Of a stretch of 64,000 nt of DNA, positions 8,208 to 15,465 are shown in pieces. The stretch spans positions 124,001 through 188,000 of the forward strand of contig NZ_OAOD01000004.1 of NCBI RefSeq assembly GCF_900205925.1. Direction: 5' to 3'. The position numbers and the translations under genes were made by a program. The stretch comes from Clostridium peptidivorans. GTDB taxonomy: Bacteria > Bacillota > Clostridia > Clostridiales > Clostridiaceae. A model generated the notes under the pieces. That model ran no database searches and was not told the origin of the DNA. It saw only the letters and a list, made by a program, of their open reading frames with translations. How positions within the stretch are numbered: the stretch's first letter is position 1; each line of letters begins with the position of its first letter.

Positions 8208-9629
8208 ATGGAGGATAAAGAAAATAAAAAAGAACAATTTAAGAGTATAAAAAGGAGAATGCTTGTTAATTTTATGCTGGTAATTTTTATAAGTGTAGTT
8301 GCATTTGAAACTTTATTAATTAGTTTTACACGATACTATTTTTACAACAATGCAGAGGGGATTTTAACTAATCAAATAAAGTTATCAGCTGATTTTTATA
8401 ATAGATATTTTTCAAACACCTCCCTTCAAGATAATATAATAGATAATATAGATATATTTTGGAAGCAAACTACAGCTCAAGTTGAAATTATTGATTTAAA
8501 TGGTAAGGTTTTAATGGATTCCACAGGAGTTATACCAGATAAAAAGGAAGATGGGGCTGACTTTCAAGCAGCTTTAAAGGGAGGAAAGGGAAAGTGGATA
8601 GGAAAATCTAATTATGATAGCCCAAGGACTATGGCTATTTCATATCCTCTAATGTCTAATAATAATATTGTAGGTGTATTAAGATTTACAACTTCATTAG
8701 AAGAAATAGATAAAACTATAAATATGATTAATTCTATATTTTTATTTATAGGTTTAACTGTAATAATAATTGGAGGGATAGTAAGTATCTTTTTATCCTA
8801 TAGCATAATACATCCAGTGAAGGAGCTTAAGAAGGCTGCTGAGGAAATGGCAAGTGGTAATTTAAAGATACGTGTAAAAGAAATGAGAAATGATGAACTT
8901 GGCAGGTTAGGAAACACCTTTAATTATATGGCAGATGAAATCCAAAAACGTGAAACCATAAAAAATGAGTTCATATCATCTGTGTCTCATGAATTAAGAA
9001 CTCCTCTTACAGCTATTAAAGGATGGGCAATAACACTAAATAGTGATGCTGGTGCAGATAAGGATATTCTTAAAGATGGTTTAAAAATAATTGAAAATGA
9101 AAGTGAAAGATTGACTGGAATGGTAGAGGAACTTTTAGATTTCTCTAAGTTTATTTCAGGAAGAGTTTCACTTCATAAAGAATTAGTACAAATTGAAAAT
9201 ACCATAGAATATATAGAAAAATATATGAAGCCTAGAGCAGAAAGAGAAAAGATAAACTTTGAAGTTAAGTTTAAAGAAGGTTTACCTTTAGTAGAAGTTG
9301 ATTTAAGCAGAATTAAACAGGTATTAATTAACTTACTTGATAATGCTTTTAAGTTTACTGATAAAGAAGGAAAGGTTTCTTTAGAGGTTATAGAGAAGGG
9401 AAAATATATAATTTTTTCTGTAAAAGATAATGGCTGCGGCATTAGCACAGAAGATCTTCCTAGAGTTAAAGATAAGTTTTATAAAGGCAAAAATAGCAAA
9501 TCTCAAAATGGCTTGGGGTTATCTATTTGTGATGAAATAATAAGTATGCATAAAGGAGAATTAACTATAGAAAGTGAGCTTGGAGTAGGAACTACAGTTT
9601 TAGTTAAGATACCGGTTATAAAGAAATAA
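8208..9629 (+). CDS. Membrane sensor histidine kinase
   Basis: The protein has 473 residues. The ATG at 8208 is preferred because it follows AAAGGA, while the frame opens upstream inside the regulator gene. It has TM1 (about 18-42), an extracytoplasmic sensor region (about 43-170), TM2 (about 178-200) and HAMP (about 200-255). The HisKA domain contains phospho-His261 in SVSHELRTPL, and the HATPase domain has N (DNAFKFTDKEG), G1 (DNGCGIS) and G2 (GLGLSIC) boxes. It should autophosphorylate and pass phosphate to the adjacent OmpR-type regulator. The signal is unknown. Confidence 0.94.
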   Translation: MEDKENKKEQFKSIKRRMLVNFMLVIFISVVAFETLLISFTRYYFYNNAEGILTNQIKLSADFYNRYFSNTSLQDNIIDNIDIFWKQTTAQVEIIDLNGKVLMDSTGVIPDKKEDGADFQAALKGGKGKWIGKSNYDSPRTMAISYPLMSNNNIVGVLRFTTSLEEIDKTINMINSIFLFIGLTVIIIGGIVSIFLSYSIIHPVKELKKAAEEMASGNLKIRVKEMRNDELGRLGNTFNYMADEIQKRETIKNEFISSVSHELRTPLTAIKGWAITLNSDAGADKDILKDGLKIIENESERLTGMVEELLDFSKFISGRVSLHKELVQIENTIEYIEKYMKPRAEREKINFEVKFKEGLPLVEVDLSRIKQVLINLLDNAFKFTDKEGKVSLEVIEKGKYIIFSVKDNGCGISTEDLPRVKDKFYKGKNSKSQNGLGLSICDEIISMHKGELTIESELGVGTTVLVKIPVIKK

Positions 9630-9646
9630 ATTTAGGGGTTAGAAAA

Positions 9647-11092
9647 ATGAAGTTTATAAGAGTTATTATAATATTAATATCAATTTTTTTGCAAGGATGC
9701 AGCCCAATCGATATTAATGTAGAGAATAAAATTACACCTCCTAAACACTCGGAATTACATGTTAAAGGTGTATGGAAGATTGAAGAATATAAGTCTTTAA
9801 ATAGCAAAGTAAATGAAGAGAAATTTAAAAATTACATAGATAAAGTTGTAATTATTGATGAAAATATAGCTGCAGTGGATGATGAAGTTTTTTTAAATCC
9901 TAAGTATAAGGTTAAAAGTGTATCAGCTAACAATTTTTTTGAATATAGACATAATATAGACCATAAAAGTATTGGAATAAAAGGGGAAAACGTAGATATA
10001 ATTTCAGTGTCAGATAGTAACCAGATTGTTTGTGATTTTATTAAAATAAGTGATAATCAATTGGCTTTATATAAAGATCAAGGATTGTTATTAATGAATA
10101 AGATATCAAATAATACGGATGAATATATAAGTAAACTTAATTTAAATGATACTAACAATAATTTAAACAATCGTTTTAAAGAAGATAAATTATTGAGATC
10201 CGGAGTAATTTTAGGTTTAAGATCTGATAACTTAAAGGAGAGTAAATCAGAGTATAAAACATTATGGATTTCATCTCGTAATAGAAAATTACAAAATACA
10301 ATAGAACTTTCGCAGCTTTTTGTTCCTAGAAGAAGTGGTTTTTGGGAAGTAGGAGTGGACAGAGAGACTAAGGATGGAAAGCTTATACAAAGCCTATATG
10401 CACATCCAGTTATAGAATTTATTAAAGACGGTACTTTATCAAAGGATGAAAACACTCTTCAAGAATCCTTACAAAGAAATATTACTTTTATAGGTAACGA
10501 TTATATGTGTACAGAAATTCAAGAAAATGGACAGTTTCAGGTTTTGCCTATTGATAATATCTCCATGGCAAAGGGAGTTAATATTTCAGATTTAATATCA
10601 GGAAATGCTAATGATACTTTGACTCGTTCACTTAACGCCTTTCGTGCTGCACAGGATAAGAAGAAAGTTAATGAATTAGAAAAACAAATGCGTAAAGATA
10701 ATTTTACAGTGGTAAGAGGAAATGGACATTGGGTGATGAAAGGAAGACTAAATTACATTTCGCCTAGTGATAATAAAAAATTTGAAGATTTTATAATATA
10801 TGGGGCTCCACTATCAACACTTATTAACTATGATGAATTATTTGTGCCTTGGAGTGAAGTAAAAGCAAGGGTGCCTGAAGCTGTTGATGTGTTTACTTCT
10901 CCTAATAAAGAAATTGCTTTGATAGTTACTAAAAATTATATTTATGTATACTCCATTATAAATGGACATTTATCAGAGCAGCCTATTGATAAAATAAAAA
11001 TTCAGGAAAATGAGTCAATTATAATGGCTGAGTGGGCTACTGGCGATTATGTGGAAAAGTGGAATGAGATTATAATGAATACTAAAAAATAA
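9647..11092 (+). CDS. Lipoprotein of unknown function
   Basis: The protein has 481 residues with a lipoprotein signal (hydrophobic 5-15, lipobox LQGC with Cys18 as the lipidation site). The mature part is a long, mostly beta-looking extracellular protein without motifs I recognise. It lies 17 bases after the histidine kinase, so it is probably the third gene of the operon. It could be a sensor partner of the kinase or the main output of the system. A hairpin follows at 11094-11135. Confidence 0.75.
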   Translation: MKFIRVIIILISIFLQGCSPIDINVENKITPPKHSELHVKGVWKIEEYKSLNSKVNEEKFKNYIDKVVIIDENIAAVDDEVFLNPKYKVKSVSANNFFEYRHNIDHKSIGIKGENVDIISVSDSNQIVCDFIKISDNQLALYKDQGLLLMNKISNNTDEYISKLNLNDTNNNLNNRFKEDKLLRSGVILGLRSDNLKESKSEYKTLWISSRNRKLQNTIELSQLFVPRRSGFWEVGVDRETKDGKLIQSLYAHPVIEFIKDGTLSKDENTLQESLQRNITFIGNDYMCTEIQENGQFQVLPIDNISMAKGVNISDLISGNANDTLTRSLNAFRAAQDKKKVNELEKQMRKDNFTVVRGNGHWVMKGRLNYISPSDNKKFEDFIIYGAPLSTLINYDELFVPWSEVKARVPEAVDVFTSPNKEIALIVTKNYIYVYSIINGHLSEQPIDKIKIQENESIIMAEWATGDYVEKWNEIIMNTKK

Positions 11093-11093
11093 T

Positions 11094-11135
11094 ATAGTAT
11101 GCTAAGGCTTTTAACTTAGCATATTATATTTATTT
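11094..11135 (+). terminator. Likely intrinsic terminator
   Basis: The arms ATAGTATGCTAAG and CTTAGCATATTAT pair with one G-U, followed by a T-rich tail. It ends the two-component/lipoprotein operon. Confidence 0.65.
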
Positions 11136-11144
11136 TGTTAGATG

Positions 11145-11175
11145 ATACTAGAATATTGTAACTAAATTCTAGTAT
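11145..11175 (-). terminator. Hairpin after the DUF421 operon
   Basis: Perfect 10-bp arms (ATACTAGAAT and ATTCTAGTAT, loop of 11) lie just beyond the stop of the reverse-strand DUF421 gene. There is no clear T run, so it is either a weak terminator or an RNA 3' stabilising stem. Confidence 0.45.
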
Positions 11176-11184
11176 TAAATATTA

Positions 11185-11892
11185 TTAATCTTTTTTAGCA
11201 ACATATAGTTTTTTAGAATTATCTATAGTAGCAAGATAAATGTTTGATATATCAGATACATTATACATAGATAGATTACTCATAAGCCATTCTTTATCTA
11301 CCCCTGATTTAGTTAAATTTTCTTCAAATAATTTACCATCATTAATAATAACTAGAGGTAAATCTATAGCTTTAGCAGTAAGCTTTAAATCTTTTGGAGT
11401 AACTGGTCTATGAAATTCTTTTTTTATAATACTAAAATGACCATTAGGCTCTAAAATCGCATATTTAACTTCTGAAATATCAAAAACATTTTTAACTCTT
11501 AATTCACTCATAAGTAAATCAATATTTATAAAATGTTTTTTTAAATTTTTTCTTATTATTTTTCCATTATCTATTAAAATTATGGGTTTACCATTAAAAA
11601 ATAAAGATAAATCTCTATTTTTTAGAGATATTAAACTAATCATATAATTCCAAAAAAATAAAGTTATTAATGGAACAATTATATATGTGAAGGAAGTTTC
11701 TCCATTTAGCAATGGGGCAACTGTAAGAGTTCCCAATGTCCATACCAATGCAAAGTCATAGGAAGTTAGCTGATTTATAGTTCTTTTTAGCATGTATCTT
11801 CCTACTAAAAAAGCTACTATACCTACTAAAAAGGTTCTTATTACATATCCAAATAATGAAATATCTTTTACAACACCAAAAACCTTGGGCAT
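11185..11892 (-). CDS. DUF421 (YetF-like) membrane protein
   Basis: The protein has 235 residues. Three N-terminal membrane segments (about 10-32, 45-60 and 65-90) precede two repeats of the cytoplasmic DUF421 alpha/beta domain. The cue PIILIDNGKIIRKNL is the usual start of that domain. It is the second gene of an operon, 10 bases after another DUF421 gene. DUF421 proteins are repeatedly found near spoVA-type and DUF1657 genes in spore formers, and some have been linked to germination or spore heat resistance. The N-terminal region is more divergent than in its neighbour. Confidence 0.85.
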   Translation of the reverse strand: MPKVFGVVKDISLFGYVIRTFLVGIVAFLVGRYMLKRTINQLTSYDFALVWTLGTLTVAPLLNGETSFTYIIVPLITLFFWNYMISLISLKNRDLSLFFNGKPIILIDNGKIIRKNLKKHFINIDLLMSELRVKNVFDISEVKYAILEPNGHFSIIKKEFHRPVTPKDLKLTAKAIDLPLVIINDGKLFEENLTKSGVDKEWLMSNLSMYNVSDISNIYLATIDNSKKLYVAKKD

Positions 11893-11902
11893 AAAACTCC
11901 TC

Positions 11903-12601
11903 CTATGAACTTACATATAATTTTTTATCAGAAGTTAAAATTCCTAAATAAATATCATTTATGGTATCTATATTATTAGATTTAAGTTCAGTTTCAATCC
12001 AATCATAACTTAATGAATTCATTTTAAGAATTTTTTCATCTACATTTCCTTTATAAATAAGAATTTGGGATAAAATATCCTGTTTAGATTCTATTGCCAT
12101 ATCTAGTTTAGTTATAGGAAGATTATTGCTGTTTATAGCTGCACTAAAATCCCCTGTGGCTTCTGCAATTAAATATTCTACTTTTTCAAGATTGGGTGCA
12201 TCTTTTTGTCTTAGTATAGAAAATAAATTATCAATTGTTAGTTTTGCTTTTAAAAGATTATCTTTTATTACCTTTCCGTTTTTTACCAATATAACAGGTT
12301 TTTGAGAAACTGCAGATGGAGCTTTAAAATATAAGTATGAAATAAACAAATTAACTAAAGTGTATATTACTATTATAACCATTGCATCTACTAATCTTGA
12401 TTTAGGATTAACCATACGAGAAGCTGCAATATGACTAATGCCTGAAGCCATTAAAAAGTTATATGGGGTTAACCTACCAGACTGACGAAATCCCATTGTC
12501 TTAGTTGAACCAAATAACATAAAGTATAAAATGGATGCTCTGATAAACAGCTCAAGTATATTTAACTTTTCTCCTTCAAAGAAAATAGTATATATATTCA
12601 T
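11903..12601 (-). CDS. DUF421 (YetF-like) membrane protein
   Basis: The protein has 232 residues. It shows the classic DUF421 start: a first helix, then GFRQSGRLTPYNFLMASGIS and further membrane helices, followed by the soluble domain opening with KPVILVKNGKVIKDN. It is the first gene of the two-gene reverse operon, with its start marked by an AGGTGA ribosome binding site. A DUF1657 gene is divergent, 191 bases away. That trio is also found in the mobile spoVA-2 type operons of spore formers, so a role in spores is the best guess. Confidence 0.88.
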   Translation of the reverse strand: MNIYTIFFEGEKLNILELFIRASILYFMLFGSTKTMGFRQSGRLTPYNFLMASGISHIAASRMVNPKSRLVDAMVIIVIYTLVNLFISYLYFKAPSAVSQKPVILVKNGKVIKDNLLKAKLTIDNLFSILRQKDAPNLEKVEYLIAEATGDFSAAINSNNLPITKLDMAIESKQDILSQILIYKGNVDEKILKMNSLSYDWIETELKSNNIDTINDIYLGILTSDKKLYVSS

Positions 12602-12730
12602 AAAATCACCTCTTGAGGCTTCCTACATTAAGGGAAAATTATTTCCTTTTGGCAAAATTGTGTTTATATATTAATATCGCTTCTAAAGTATATTTTAGAC
12701 AACAAATAGTTATATTATGTATGTAACCTA

Positions 12731-12757
12731 AGTTATTATAATCTACACATAATAACT
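12731..12757. promoter_or_regulatory. 9-bp dyad before the DUF1657 gene
   Basis: The perfect inverted repeat AGTTATTAT/ATAATAACT (loop of 9) lies 35 bases before the DUF1657 start, between two divergent spore-like units. It may be an operator or a 5'UTR stem. Confidence 0.35.
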
Positions 12758-12792
12758 ATATAAAATTTTATACTTTAAAGGAGGAATTCAAT

Positions 12793-12996
12793 ATGGCAAC
12801 TGTAAACAAACTTGAGCAAGCTTTAGCGAGTGCTCAAGGATTAGCTGCTCAATTAAAAACATTTTCCATGGATACAAATAATCAGCAATCTAAACAAACT
12901 TTTAAACAACTAGCACAAACATCTGAAAATATAGCACAGACACTTCAAAGCAGACTTGATTTTGTAAAATCAGAGGAACCACAATATAGAGAATAA
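12793..12996 (+). CDS. DUF1657 small protein
   Basis: The protein has 67 residues, is Gln/Ala/Ser-rich and mostly helical. The pattern KLEQALASAQGLAAQLKTFS followed by TNNQQSKQTFKQLAQ matches DUF1657, a family of tiny proteins of unknown activity found in Bacillus and Clostridium, often in spoVA-2/DUF421 operons and expressed in the forespore. An AAAGGAGG ribosome binding site gives a firm start. Its divergent DUF421 neighbours support the assignment. Confidence 0.85.
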   Translation: MATVNKLEQALASAQGLAAQLKTFSMDTNNQQSKQTFKQLAQTSENIAQTLQSRLDFVKSEEPQYRE

Positions 12997-13019
12997 TATT
13001 AAAAAGGGAATGTAATATG

Positions 13020-13220
13020 TTTAAAGATGACCATTGTGAAAATGTGCACAAGAATGTCGTACATGTACAGACGAATGCAGAAGAATGGCTGGAATGTAAT
13101 AGCGTACTAAGAAAAACAGCCAGTAACCTAATAAAGTTACTGACTGTTTTTCTTAGATTATTTATTAGTGTATTTAGCATACTATGTTATTTTAAATATC
13201 TAAATTTTACACTATATTAG
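13020..13220 (+). CDS. Doubtful small ORF over a long hairpin
   Basis: The frame starts with ATG at 13018 or just after it, behind an AAAAGGGA-like site, and gives about 67 residues (MFKDDHCENVHKNVVHVQ then AEEWLECN). Its second half is read through a 21-bp hairpin (13107-13156) that looks like a terminator. The first 35 codons therefore may be a relic or a very short peptide with Cys and His residues, and the hydrophobic C-terminus is probably an artefact. No family recognised. Confidence 0.25.
   Translation, partial: FKDDHCENVHKNVVHVQTNAEEWLECNSVLRKTASNLIKLLTVFLRLFISVFSILCYFKYLNFTLY
13107..13156 (+). terminator. Long hairpin terminator
   Basis: Arms of 21 bases (13107-13127 and 13136-13156) pair with a single mismatch around an 8-base loop. 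The 3' arm carries TTTTT. It probably ends the DUF1657 transcript. Confidence 0.7.
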
Positions 13221-13664
13221 TTTCTCAAACTCTGTCAAATAAATACCTTTGATGATTTCAATATCTTGTGTTTTCTGATAGCCATTTTTCAAATATAAGT
13301 TGACAGCAGGTATATTTTCTTTTCCGGTACATACCATAACTTTATTTATATTATCTTCAATTTTTTCTATAAAGTTAACAAGTTTCCCAGCAATTCCTCT
13401 CTTGAAAAAGCATGGATGCACTGCAACTCTATGTATGTCCAAGGTGTTTTCAATAATCTTATAAGAAATTATTCCTGCTAAAATATTATTTGTAAAATAT
13501 CCATAAAAAATTTCATCACATTCATTTAAACTAGCAAGTGTGTCTTTTAAAGGAGGGATTTCATAAAAACCTATAAGCTCTGCCTCGATTTTGTATGAGG
13601 CTATTTGTAATTCTAATACATTTGTTGCTGTTTTCATGTCTTTTAAATTAAGCTTTTTAATCAT
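13212..13664 (-). CDS. GNAT-family N-acetyltransferase
   Basis: The protein has 150 residues with the GNAT fold. The strand VAVHPCFFKRGIAGKLVNFIE carries the acetyl-CoA-binding motif A (R/Q-x-x-G-x-G/A, here KRGIAGK), and the C-terminus has NIPAVNLYLKNGYQ, the classic motif B. It should transfer acetyl from acetyl-CoA to an amine of unknown identity. It lies 21 bases after the YbaK-like gene and is probably co-transcribed with it. Confidence 0.88.
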   Translation of the reverse strand: MIKKLNLKDMKTATNVLELQIASYKIEAELIGFYEIPPLKDTLASLNECDEIFYGYFTNNILAGIISYKIIENTLDIHRVAVHPCFFKRGIAGKLVNFIEKIEDNINKVMVCTGKENIPAVNLYLKNGYQKTQDIEIIKGIYLTEFEKLI

Positions 13665-13685
13665 ACATAGTTCTCCTTTTTAAGT

Positions 13686-14150
13686 TTATCTTCTTATTCT
13701 CAATACAAGACCGTTACTTATCTTTTGTAGTTCTTTAGTTGATATTTTCACTAATGAGTACGGGGAGCCTCCACCAGTATATATAAACTCTTTTTCCATT
13801 ACTTTAGGATCTATTATAAAGGTAGCCTTATATCCAAAAGAAGGAACACCCCCACAAGGAAATCCTGTTTTTTCAAGAATTTCACTTTCATTAACAGTTC
13901 TTGGTGCATCAATATTTAAAACCTTACCAACTCTTGAAGTGCTTGCTCTATGTTCACCTTTTACAATGGCTACAATTAAATTATCATTACTATCTACCAT
14001 ACATATATTTTTAACAAGATCTTCTGGTGAAGCACCTACAACGTTTGCGGCTTCCTCCACAGAATGACATGACTCATTAAATACTAGCTGCTCTGCTTGT
14101 ATATTATTTTTAGTTATATAATTTTTGAGTTTTTCTTCATATACTTTCAT
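13686..14150 (-). CDS. YbaK/ProX-type aminoacyl-tRNA deacylase
   Basis: The protein has 154 residues and covers a full YbaK/aaRS-associated domain. Typical features are the N-terminal acceptor region, IVAIVKGEHRAS with the conserved basic residues, and GFPCGGVPSFGYK followed by GGGSPYSLVKIS, the editing-site glycine loops. Such enzymes hydrolyse mischarged Cys-tRNAPro or Ala-tRNAPro. The exact specificity cannot be read from sequence. It is first in a two-gene unit with the GNAT gene. Confidence 0.87.
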   Translation of the reverse strand: MKVYEEKLKNYITKNNIQAEQLVFNESCHSVEEAANVVGASPEDLVKNICMVDSNDNLIVAIVKGEHRASTSRVGKVLNIDAPRTVNESEILEKTGFPCGGVPSFGYKATFIIDPKVMEKEFIYTGGGSPYSLVKISTKELQKISNGLVLRIRR

Positions 14151-14225
14151 GTTACACCTCCATAAGATATATAATAATTATAACATATATGGTAATAATT
14201 AAATATTAGTGATAAGAGGTTATAA

Positions 14226-14435
14226 AGTGTGTGCTATAAAAATTTTGGAGTATCCTACGAAAGCTATACAAATAAATATATGCTGGAAATGGAAACACTT
14301 TCTCCACTAATCAAGCTTGATCCAGATGGTATAGTAGGACATATAGAAACTTAGGAGCTTAGAAAAAATGTAAATTTCCCGGGAATTGATGAGAACTTAA
14401 TAGATGAAGTAGTAAAAAAGGAAATTAATATATGA
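14226..14435 (+). pseudogene. Remnant of the 3' end of a decayed gene
   Basis: A reading frame covering about 70 codons carries an orderly protein-like stretch (YESYTNKYMLEMETLSPL, then IKLDPDGIVGHIET). It continues past a single in-frame TAG at 14352-14354 into ELRKNVNFPGIDENLIDEVV and a stop at 14433-14435. TGG (Trp) mutated to TAG would fit HIETWEL. There is no start or ribosome binding site, and upstream sequence is non-coding, so only the C-terminal end of a larger gene survives, with its terminator. The parent family is uncertain. Confidence 0.65.
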
Positions 14436-14461
14436 AAAGGAGGGGAGACCCTCCTTTTTTA
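14435..14461 (+). terminator. Intrinsic terminator retained after the remnant
   Basis: The perfect stem AAAAGGAGGG/CCCTCCTTTT (loop GAGA) ends in T residues, directly at the stop of the gene remnant. Confidence 0.85.
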
Positions 14462-14611
14462 GGCATCATGGGATATTGAAATAATATTGCTAGTATAATA
14501 AATTAAGTCGAGAACAGGAAGTAGTAGTAAGTTATATCAGAATAAAAACAATTATACTCCAAATACTATCATAGGAGCTTTTAAATTTAAGAGCTAGCAA
14601 GGAGAATAATA

Positions 14612-15343
14612 ATGAAAAACATCATGATTAAATTTAGTATAGCTTTTATATTTAGGGGTTGCTTTTTGGGTGAATATGTATATGGCGTACCTGTTCTAAC
14701 AAACACAAATATGGGTAATATTGAAAAATATAAAATAATATATTTAACTTTTGATGATGGACCTACCCATACTACAAATGATGTGTTGGATGTATTAGAA
14801 AAGTTTGATGTTAAAGCTACATTTTTTCTTATAGGAAACCAAATTAAAGGAAATGAGGATATTGTAAAAAGAATAAATAATGAAGGACATACTATAGGGT
14901 TACATACGTATACACATAAATTTAAAAAAATATATAGTACTCAAGAAGCATTCATAAGCGAAATTAATAAAACTAAAGAAGAAGTAAAGAGGAATATAGG
15001 AAAAGATATCAATATCATTCGCTTTCCTTGGGGTAGCAGAATGAGGCACTTAACTCCTTTTCTATTAGATGAACTTCATTCAAAAAACTACAAAATATAT
15101 GATTGGAATATAGATTCAAAAGATGGAATAAGGCCAAAGGCACCACCATATAAACTATTTCAAAAGGTCACAAAAGGATATAAAAATGTAAATCCTGTAA
15201 TATTATTAATGCATTGTAGCTCTAAAAATAGAAATACTTATAAGGCGTTGCCACAGATAATAAAGTTTTATAAAGATAAAGGATATGAATTTAGAGCTAT
15301 TGATAATGAGACTCCTGAGTATTATTTTAAACTTAAAAAATAG
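14612..15343 (+). CDS. Polysaccharide deacetylase (NodB domain)
   Basis: The protein has 243 residues with an N-terminal signal or anchor segment (about 1-27) and a NodB carbohydrate esterase 4 domain. Motif 1 TFDDGP holds the catalytic Asp and metal Asp, motif 2 HTYTH the metal His residues, motif 3 RFPWGS, motif 4 DWNIDS and motif 5 LLMHC the catalytic His. It should remove N-acetyl groups from an extracellular glycan, likely peptidoglycan or a chitin-like polymer. The size and AGGAG-type site suit a complete single gene. Confidence 0.9.
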   Translation: MKNIMIKFSIAFIFRGCFLGEYVYGVPVLTNTNMGNIEKYKIIYLTFDDGPTHTTNDVLDVLEKFDVKATFFLIGNQIKGNEDIVKRINNEGHTIGLHTYTHKFKKIYSTQEAFISEINKTKEEVKRNIGKDINIIRFPWGSRMRHLTPFLLDELHSKNYKIYDWNIDSKDGIRPKAPPYKLFQKVTKGYKNVNPVILLMHCSSKNRNTYKALPQIIKFYKDKGYEFRAIDNETPEYYFKLKK

Positions 15344-15410
15344 CTTAATTAGACCAATATTTTCAGTTGACTTAATAATTCAATTGGCATCTAAGTTTTT
15401 AATGTAAATA

Positions 15411-15419
15411 TGATATAAT
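15411..15419 (+). promoter_or_regulatory. Extended -10 promoter element
   Basis: TGATATAAT lies 47 bases before the start of the nuclease-helicase gene. No good -35 box is present, which fits an extended -10 promoter. The same nonamer precedes addB at 23078-23086. Confidence 0.5.
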
Positions 15420-15465
15420 TGTTTATAAAAAGCAAGTGAAAATATCTACTTGAAGGATTGATTTT

